Positions 7,408 through 12,506 of a DNA stretch of 12,506 nt are shown here, one piece after another; the stretch's first letter is position 1, and each line of letters opens with the position of its first letter. The notes beneath the pieces were generated by a model. The model was not told where the DNA came from. It was given only the letters and a program-made list of their open reading frames with translations, and did no database searches. This DNA is from Gammaproteobacteria bacterium (GTDB taxonomy: Bacteria; Pseudomonadota; Gammaproteobacteria; UBA4575). The position numbers were made by a program, and so were the translations under genes. The stretch is from contig JANQKJ010000266.1 of assembly GCA_028281205.1 (NCBI GenBank), forward strand, positions 1 to 12,506, in the 5' to 3' direction.

Positions 7408-7641
7408 ATGGACGATCTTTACACTAAATGGAAAACGATGTGGGATGCTAAGGAGTGGGGCACGCAAGGATTCTTTTTAGCTATGGCGATTGTTGGCATT
7501 TTGATCATGGCCAATCCACTGCGCGCAAATAGCGAAGGAACAGCAGTTAAGAAGGGGATTACTTTTGCGATTGGTTTAGCTTATTTAATTTTAGTAATTG
7601 TTGGTTATTTGCAACTGGTGCCTAGAATTTCTCCTTACTAA
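7408..7641 (+). CDS. Small two-helix membrane protein, unknown function
   Basis: I do not recognise this 77-residue protein. It looks real: the ATG at 7408 is preceded by GGAGG (7399-7403) at five bases, one of the best ribosome sites in the window, and a -10 box lies upstream. The N-terminal 19 residues are amphipathic and rich in Trp and Lys (YTKWKTMWDAKEW). Two hydrophobic segments follow at about 20-37 and 49-70, separated by a short polar loop (LRANSEGTAVKKG), which fits a helical hairpin in the inner membrane. It ends VPRISPY. It sits between dctP and the convergent dctQM genes, only 35 bases from the dctM stop. A TRAP-accessory role is possible but rests on position alone. It is too short, with too few helices, to be a second DctQ, and the true DctQ is at 9048-9557. 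Confidence 0.8.
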   Translation: MDDLYTKWKTMWDAKEWGTQGFFLAMAIVGILIMANPLRANSEGTAVKKGITFAIGLAYLILVIVGYLQLVPRISPY

Positions 7642-7659
7642 CTTTATTCAAATCAGACT

Positions 7660-7672
7660 AGCTAACTTAGCT
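7660..7672. terminator. Short inverted repeat between convergent genes
   Basis: AGCTAACTTAGCT is a perfect inverted repeat of six-base arms around one base, in the 35-base gap between the converging small gene and dctM. The tight centre makes it a poor hairpin unless the inner pairs open, and neither side has a T-run. It may be part of a two-way terminator, but this is weakly supported. Confidence 0.25.
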
Positions 7673-7676
7673 GTCC

Positions 7677-9047
7677 TCAACTATCTAATTTCTCAGGTAA
7701 CCAAGTGGCCAGTTCAGGCCACTTGGCGAGAGCCCCCAATACTAATAACTGAATCGCAATAAAAGGTACGACACCTTTATATATCTGCCGTGTGGTTATG
7801 CTTTTGGCCGCAACTCCTCTAAGATAAAACAACGCAAAGCCAAATGGTGGCGTTAAGAATGAGGTTTGCAAATTAATAGCAATCATGATGCCTAACCATA
7901 TCGGGTCAACGCCCATTGCAAGTAACACGGGTCCCACTATTGGTACTACAACAAAAGTAATCTCAATAAAGTCGAGTACAAAACCCAAAATAAACATCAC
8001 TAGCATAACGATTACAACTGCACCAAATACACCGCCGGGTAATTGAGTGAGGAATTCATGAATAGCATCATCGCCACCGTAACCGCGAAATACCAATGAA
8101 AAAATAGATGCGCCAATAAAGATAGCGAATACCATACAAGTGACTCGAACTGTGTTACGGGTAATATCTTGCAAGCAACTTAAATTAAGTTGTCGATTGA
8201 AGAATGCTAATAGCAAAGCGCCAATTGCTCCCACTGAAGCTGCTTCAGTAGGAGTTGCTAATCCGCCAATAATCGAACCTAATACTGCAATGATTAAAGC
8301 TATTGGGGGGAATAATGCACTGCAACATTGAGTAAATAAATTTACCTGGGGATTATTATTCTTTACTGCAGGCATCAAGTTGGGTTTGGTAATCGCTAGA
8401 TAAAACAAATACAGAATATAGATCGCAACAAGCAAGATACCAGGCAAAATGGCACCAGCAAATAAATCGCTGACGGTTACAGTTTCAGGTGAGAAAATAC
8501 CTTGGTCCAGTTGTGACTGTTGGTATGCAGATGAAATTACATCCCCAAGCAATACTAAAATAATTGAAGGCGGGATAATTTGACCCAATGTTCCAGAGGC
8601 ACAAATCACACCACAAGATAAGGCCGGATCATAATTTCGTTTCAACATGGTGGGCAAGGAAAGTAACCCCATAGTTACAACCGTAGCACCCACAATACCT
8701 GTGCTTGCAGCAAGTAATAAACCAACAAAAACTACTGAGTAACCTAAACCACCGCGCAATGAACCAAATAATAGTGACATAGTGTCAAGTAAATTTTCAG
8801 CAATCTTTGAGCGTTCTAAAGTGACCCCCATGAATACAAATAGAGGCACCGCAATTAAGGTTTCATTATTCATGATGCCAAAAATACGGCTGGGCAATGC
8901 ATGCATGAGTGAGTGATCGAAGCCTTGGATAAAAGTGCCAATAAAAGCAAACGCCAGTGACACACCAGCCAGAGTGAATGCAACCGGGTAGCCTGTCATT
9001 AAAATCATAATGACAACTAAAAACATAATGAAAGCTATGCTTTCCAT
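7677..9047 (-). CDS. dctM: TRAP transporter large permease subunit DctM
   Basis: The large membrane subunit that moves the solute, coupled to sodium in characterised TRAP systems. It has 456 residues and about a dozen hydrophobic segments, as expected for DctM. Seen: NNETLIAVPLFVFMG at 60-74, the conserved ASGTLGQIIPPSI at 150-162, GGLATPTEAASVGA at 261-274, which mirrors the first half and reflects the inverted repeat of this fold, and LQTSFLTPPFGFALFYLRG at 393-411. The segment VGLLLAASTGIVGAT is also typical. The start is the ATG at 9047, directly abutting the dctQ stop with no gap, which points to translational coupling; only a weak AAGG is visible upstream. The partner binding protein is the convergent dctP at 6139-7269. 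The large-permease family resemblance suggests organic-acid import but does not fix the substrate. Confidence 0.95.
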   Translation of the reverse strand: MESIAFIMFLVVIMILMTGYPVAFTLAGVSLAFAFIGTFIQGFDHSLMHALPSRIFGIMNNETLIAVPLFVFMGVTLERSKIAENLLDTMSLLFGSLRGGLGYSVVFVGLLLAASTGIVGATVVTMGLLSLPTMLKRNYDPALSCGVICASGTLGQIIPPSIILVLLGDVISSAYQQSQLDQGIFSPETVTVSDLFAGAILPGILLVAIYILYLFYLAITKPNLMPAVKNNNPQVNLFTQCCSALFPPIALIIAVLGSIIGGLATPTEAASVGAIGALLLAFFNRQLNLSCLQDITRNTVRVTCMVFAIFIGASIFSLVFRGYGGDDAIHEFLTQLPGGVFGAVVIVMLVMFILGFVLDFIEITFVVVPIVGPVLLAMGVDPIWLGIMIAINLQTSFLTPPFGFALFYLRGVAAKSITTRQIYKGVVPFIAIQLLVLGALAKWPELATWLPEKLDS

Positions 9048-9557
9048 TTATTTAGTGCCTTTAGTTTTTAATATGTTTATGCAACGACACACAGTTGCAA
9101 CTCCTTGCAGCAAAAGTAAAGCAGGCATTAACGGAACTAATGTTTTAAGAATAAATAAAAACGGCAGGCCGCCAGCCTCGCGCGACCCCTCAAGTAACAT
9201 CCAGGATTTGGTAGCATAGTCCCAGCTAGTAAAAATCAAATACAAGCAAAAAGGAGATAACAAAACTAAAGTGCCTAAAAGATCAACCCATGCTTTTTGT
9301 GTGTCAGAAAACTTAGAGTAGATAATATCAACTCTGACATGCCCATTATGTTTATAGGTATAGGCTATAGCTAACATGAAAACAAAGCTATGGAAATAAA
9401 CAACACTTTCTTGGACAGCGATGAGACCAAAGTTAAAACCATAGCGCATCACAACATTGAAAAAAGTAATGACAACCATGGCTAATATAAACCAGGCAAC
9501 TGTTCGTCCCAGCCATTCATTAACATGATTAATTAATGACTCGACGGTATTTAGCAT
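9048..9557 (-). CDS. dctQ: TRAP transporter small permease subunit DctQ
   Basis: The four-helix small subunit that pairs with DctM and supports its assembly. It has 169 residues. Hydrophobic helices lie at about 18-38, 47-66, 92-111 and 131-156, and the family motif NGHVRVDIIY lies at 71-80 after the second helix. The ATG at 9557 aligns well with the family, but I see no Shine-Dalgarno site before it. The 42 bases to the upstream LOG gene hold no obvious promoter, so it may be read from the LOG promoter. The stop codon abuts the dctM start. Sequence conservation in this family is low, so the call rests on topology, the NGHVRVD motif and the adjacent dctM. Confidence 0.92.
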   Translation of the reverse strand: MLNTVESLINHVNEWLGRTVAWFILAMVVITFFNVVMRYGFNFGLIAVQESVVYFHSFVFMLAIAYTYKHNGHVRVDIIYSKFSDTQKAWVDLLGTLVLLSPFCLYLIFTSWDYATKSWMLLEGSREAGGLPFLFILKTLVPLMPALLLLQGVATVCRCINILKTKGTK

Positions 9558-9599
9558 GGCATGAGAACTAAGCAGGAGAAGTTTACTATGTACCTGGAA

Positions 9600-10322
9600 T
9601 TATAAATCGAGTAGTTTTTCTTGTTCTTCAGTCGAAGGTTCAAAATTCCTGCCTTCGTAGTAATCAAAAATTGCTGTCACGACTTCTGAAGGATCATCAA
9701 TAATTTGTATTAAATCTAAGTCAGAAGCCGAGATAGTGTCATTTTTTAATAGTGCTTGCTTAAACCAGCCAAGTAAGCCTTCCCAAAAATCCGATTGTAT
9801 TAAGATGATAGGTATTTTTCTTGATTTGCCTGTTTGCACCAGAGTTAAGATTTCAGCCAGTTCATCTAAAGTGCCAAATCCTCCAGGGAATACGACGTAA
9901 GCAGAAGCATATTTTACAAACATTACTTTGCGTGAGAAGAAATGCCTAAAGTTTAGAGTGATGTCTTGGAAAGGATTTCCAGCTTGTTCTTGTGGTAAAA
10001 AAATATTTAAACCAACACTAGGCGACTTGCCCGCATATGCACCTTTATTAGCCGCCTCCATAATGCCGGGGCCACCCCCACTGACTACAGTAAAGCCGGC
10101 ATCAGAAAGTTGTCGAGAGATTGTCTCGGCAAGTTTGTAATAAGGATGGTCTTCAGGGGTACGTGCTGAACCAAAAATGCTGACTGAGGGTGCAATTTTA
10201 GATAAGCGTTCAAATCCTTCTACGAATTCGGCGACTATCTGAAATATTTTCCAGCTTTCACGTGAAAGTACTGAAGAGCCTCCGGGCCCTGCCAAAGATT
10301 GCTTTTGTGATTTTTGATTCAT
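9600..10322 (-). CDS. LOG-family Rossmann-fold protein (TIGR00730), putative nucleoside-5'-monophosphate phosphoribohydrolase
   Basis: A 240-residue cytoplasmic protein of the LOG family, often mislabelled lysine decarboxylase. Characterised members cleave the N-glycosidic bond of nucleotide monophosphates, giving a base and ribose 5-phosphate. Seen: SVSIFGSART at 46-55, the nucleotide loop SGGGPGIMEAANKGA at 81-95, SRK at 130-132 and the diagnostic FPGGFGTLDELAE at 145-157, holding the catalytic glutamate of PGGxGTxxE. It is of the longer bacterial type, with an extra N-terminal helix (about 15-45) and a C-terminal extension. The start is the ATG at 10322, preceded only by a weak purine run. 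It is divergent from polA and upstream of dctQM on the same strand. Its substrate is unknown; cytokinin production should not be assumed, since relatives in bacteria can act as AMP or pyrimidine nucleotide hydrolases. Confidence 0.92.
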   Translation of the reverse strand: MNQKSQKQSLAGPGGSSVLSRESWKIFQIVAEFVEGFERLSKIAPSVSIFGSARTPEDHPYYKLAETISRQLSDAGFTVVSGGGPGIMEAANKGAYAGKSPSVGLNIFLPQEQAGNPFQDITLNFRHFFSRKVMFVKYASAYVVFPGGFGTLDELAEILTLVQTGKSRKIPIILIQSDFWEGLLGWFKQALLKNDTISASDLDLIQIIDDPSEVVTAIFDYYEGRNFEPSTEEQEKLLDL

Positions 10323-10361
10323 TATCTTTAGGTGTGTTTATTTTCCCTCGGGCGAGTGTAC

Positions 10362-10377
10362 ATGATAACGTTGTCAT
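10362..10377. promoter_or_regulatory. Near-perfect 16-base palindrome in the LOG/polA divergent region, possible operator
   Basis: ATGATAACGTTGTCAT reads the same on both strands except at one symmetric pair (positions 5 and 12). It lies midway between the divergent starts of LOG and polA and overlaps the candidate promoter elements of both. Dyads of this size often bind a dimeric regulator, but I cannot match it to a named factor. A second small dyad, CTCGGGCGAG, lies at 10347-10356. Confidence 0.35.
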
Positions 10378-10388
10378 CTGCTTTTCAA
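10362..10388 (-). promoter_or_regulatory. Putative promoter for the LOG gene
   Basis: On the minus strand TTGAAA (10388-10383) and TATCAT (10367-10362) resemble -35 and -10 boxes, but with a short 15-base spacer. The -10 overlaps the 16-base palindrome. Support is modest. Confidence 0.25.
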
Positions 10389-10400
10389 AAATAATTAAAT
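10371..10400 (+). promoter_or_regulatory. Putative promoter for polA
   Basis: TTGTCA (10371-10376, five of six to the -35 consensus) and TTAAAT (10395-10400, four of six) are 18 bases apart. A start near 10407 would leave a leader of only a few bases before the ATG at 10413, consistent with the lack of a visible ribosome site, but unusual. Support is modest. Confidence 0.25.
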
Positions 10401-10412
10401 AGACGTGTACGC

Positions 10413-12506
10413 ATGACGAAAGAATCTTTGTTACTTCTGGTTGATGGTTCCTCTTATTTGTACCGGGCTTTTCATGCCTTGCCGCCACTAACTAATAAAA
10501 AAGGCACCCCTACAGGTGCCGTATATGGTGTGCTTAGAATGGTGCGTAAACTAATTGCTGAAGAGCAGCCTGATTATGTTGCGGTTGTTTTTGACGCAAA
10601 AGGTAAAACTTTTAGGCATGACATCTACCAAGAATATAAAGCTAATCGTCCGCCGATGCCGGATGACTTGCGAGTGCAAGTAGAGCCTCTGCATGCATTG
10701 ATTGAGGCACTTGGTATCCCTTTATTATGCGTTGATAAAGTTGAGGCAGATGATGTTATTGGGACGTTGGCAAATTATGCAAATGTAAAAAATCATCGCG
10801 TATTAATTTCTACTGGTGATAAAGATATGGCCCAACTGGTTAATGAACGCGTTACATTAATTAACACTATGAATGATGCGCGTATGGACATCCAGGGCGT
10901 AAACGAAAAATTTGGTGTAGGCCCAGAACAAATTATTGATTATCTCGCGCTTACAGGAGATAAAGTTGACAATATTCCGGGTGTGCCGGGTGTGGGTCCA
11001 AAGACTGCTGTGAAATGGTTACAACAGTATGAAACTATGCAGGGTGTGATTGAGAATGCGGAGCAAGTAAAAGGCAAGATAGGTGAAAAATTGCGTACAG
11101 CTGCAGATCAATTACCTTTGTCCTATGCGTTGGCAACTATTAAGTGTGATGTTGATTTGGATTTCTCAGTTGACGAACTTAAGCTGGGTGAGAAAGATAA
11201 TACAATTCTGAAAAAGCTTTATCATGAACTTGATTTCAAAACATGGTTAGATGAACTGGATAATGAGCCTGAAAATTCAGGTGAAACTAATAGTGTTGCA
11301 AGTACTGAAAGTAACTATGAATTAATAACCACACACAAGGCACTAAAAGCCTGGATTAAAAAATGCAAGCAAGCAGATTTAATGGCTTTTGATACTGAAA
11401 CTGATAGCCTGGATTACATGCAAGCAAATCTGGTAGGTATGTCTTTTTCTATACAAGCTGGTGAAGCAGCGTATTTGCCAATTGCGCATGATTATGAAGG
11501 TGCGCCTAAACAACTTAGTTTACAAGACGTTTTATCTGAAATGGGAGCACTACTCAAAGATCCTAAAGTTGCTAAAGTGGGGCATAATTTGAAATATGAT
11601 CAATCAGTGTTGGCACGACATGACATTCAACTAAATGGTATCAAGCATGACACCATGCTTGAATCTTACGTGGTCAACTCTACGGCCAGTCGACATGATT
11701 TGGATACACTATGTGAGCTGCACCTTGGGCATAACAACATCAAGTTTGAAGATGTAGCAGGTAAAGGCGCTAAGCAAATTACTTTTAACCATGTGCCTCT
11801 AGATGTCGCACTTGACTATGCTGCAGAAGATGCCGATATGTCTCTGCAATTGCATCAACATTTCTGGCCACAGTTATCTAAACTAAAAAAACAACAAGCC
11901 TTGTATCATGATATTGAAATACCCATGCTTTCAGTTTTGTCGCGACTTGAGTGCAATGGCGTACTAATCGATGTGCAATTATTGGAAAAACAAGGTAAGG
12001 AACTAGAAACAAAAGTAAACAAGTTGGAGAAACAGGCGCATGAATTAATTGGTGATGAATTTAATTTGGATTCACCTAAGCAACTGCAGAAAATTCTTTT
12101 TGAACAGTTGCAGTTGCCTATTATACGCAAGACACCTAAAGGTCAGCCTTCCACTGCAGAGGATGTGCTGCAAGAGTTAGCGCATGATTACGAGTTTCCA
12201 CAGATGATTCTTAACTATCGCTCGCTTAAAAAATTAAAAACTACTTATGTAGATAAGCTACCTAAACAAGTGTGTCAGGCTACTGGCCGTATTCATACTT
12301 CTTATCACCAGGCGGTCGCATCGACGGGGCGTTTATCTTCAACGGATCCTAATTTACAAAACATACCTATTCGTACAGAAGAAGGTCGACGTATTCGTCA
12401 AGCATTCATTGCAGGTAATAAACACGTATTGCTGGCTGCAGATTATTCGCAAATTGAATTGCGTATTATGGCGCACTTATCTAAAGATCCACGTTTGTTG
12501 CAAGCC
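10413..12506 (+). CDS. polA: DNA polymerase I, N-terminal 698 residues (3' end outside window)
   Basis: The repair and Okazaki-fragment polymerase. The frame is open for exactly 698 codons to the window edge; about 220-240 residues are missing. Domain 1 (about 1-300) is the 5'-3' flap nuclease: VDGSSYLYRAFHA with D11, EADDVIG with D113/D114, STGDKDMAQL with D136/D138 and GDKVDNIPGVPGVGPKTA with D186. Domain 2 is the 3'-5' proofreading exonuclease, and its acids are intact: FDTETDSLD (D327, E329), GHNLKYD (D396) and YAAEDAD (D473), so editing should be active, unlike in Taq-type enzymes. Domain 3 is the polymerase: TGRLSSTDPNLQNIP and motif A, ADYSQIELRI, with metal-binding D677. Motif B and motif C lie beyond the edge. 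The start is the ATG at 10413; there is no good ribosome site. It is transcribed away from LOG. Confidence 0.97.
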   Translation, partial: MTKESLLLLVDGSSYLYRAFHALPPLTNKKGTPTGAVYGVLRMVRKLIAEEQPDYVAVVFDAKGKTFRHDIYQEYKANRPPMPDDLRVQVEPLHALIEALGIPLLCVDKVEADDVIGTLANYANVKNHRVLISTGDKDMAQLVNERVTLINTMNDARMDIQGVNEKFGVGPEQIIDYLALTGDKVDNIPGVPGVGPKTAVKWLQQYETMQGVIENAEQVKGKIGEKLRTAADQLPLSYALATIKCDVDLDFSVDELKLGEKDNTILKKLYHELDFKTWLDELDNEPENSGETNSVASTESNYELITTHKALKAWIKKCKQADLMAFDTETDSLDYMQANLVGMSFSIQAGEAAYLPIAHDYEGAPKQLSLQDVLSEMGALLKDPKVAKVGHNLKYDQSVLARHDIQLNGIKHDTMLESYVVNSTASRHDLDTLCELHLGHNNIKFEDVAGKGAKQITFNHVPLDVALDYAAEDADMSLQLHQHFWPQLSKLKKQQALYHDIEIPMLSVLSRLECNGVLIDVQLLEKQGKELETKVNKLEKQAHELIGDEFNLDSPKQLQKILFEQLQLPIIRKTPKGQPSTAEDVLQELAHDYEFPQMILNYRSLKKLKTTYVDKLPKQVCQATGRIHTSYHQAVASTGRLSSTDPNLQNIPIRTEEGRRIRQAFIAGNKHVLLAADYSQIELRIMAHLSKDPRLLQA

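Noticed and set aside
9600..10322. Lysine decarboxylase label for the LOG-family gene
   Set aside because: PGGFGTLDE is the LOG phosphoribohydrolase motif. No pyridoxal phosphate-binding fold of true lysine decarboxylases is present.
10258..10488. 76-codon minus-strand frame across the LOG start and the polA start
   Set aside because: Overlaps two secure genes and the divergent promoter region, and resembles no family I know.
1..12506. Defence islands, mobile elements, CRISPR arrays, tRNA genes, large repeats
   Set aside because: I looked in all intergenic gaps and for repeated strings and found none; the genes are vertically typical housekeeping and transport genes.

Overview
The window reads as core chromosome of a moderately AT-rich proteobacterium, most likely a gammaproteobacterium. 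The evidence is the gene order hslU - DUF971 - ubiE - ubiJ - ubiB, an aerobic ubiquinone pathway with a UbiJ accessory factor, a UvrD that aligns with the enterobacterial protein almost end to end, and a proofreading-competent DNA polymerase I. I cannot name the genus from sequence alone. No tRNA, rRNA, CRISPR array, insertion sequence, prophage or attachment site is visible. Nearly every base is accounted for by housekeeping genes, and no intergenic stretch exceeds 140 bases.

Layout. Bases 1-490 hold the C-terminal part of HslU, the ATPase of the HslVU protease. A strong hairpin follows, then a perfect -10 box. Bases 570-3865 (+) form a tight cluster: a DUF971 protein, UbiE, UbiJ and UbiB. 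The last three act in ubiquinone synthesis: a C-methyltransferase, a lipid-binding scaffold and a kinase-like membrane ATPase. Bases 3931-6114 (+) encode UvrD helicase with its C-terminal Tudor-like RNA polymerase-binding domain. Bases 6139-7641 (+) hold a TRAP substrate-binding protein of the 2-oxoacid (TakP-like) type, with a combined Tat and lipoprotein signal, and then a separately expressed 77-residue two-helix membrane protein I do not recognise. Facing them on the minus strand (7677-10322) are the TRAP large permease (DctM), the small permease (DctQ) and a LOG-family phosphoribohydrolase, apparently read as LOG-dctQ-dctM. polA starts at 10413 (+), divergent from LOG, and runs off the right edge after 698 codons.

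How the genes fit together. The DctP, DctQ and DctM products should assemble one sodium-driven organic-acid (probably 2-oxoacid) importer, although the genes are split into two convergent units instead of the usual co-directional operon. The rest is protein quality control, quinone synthesis and DNA repair or replication.

I found no clear new biological system. The points most worth a second look are the split TRAP locus, the small membrane protein lodged inside it, the Tat-lipoprotein form of the binding protein, the LOG-dctQM linkage, and a 16-base palindrome in the LOG/polA divergent promoter region.
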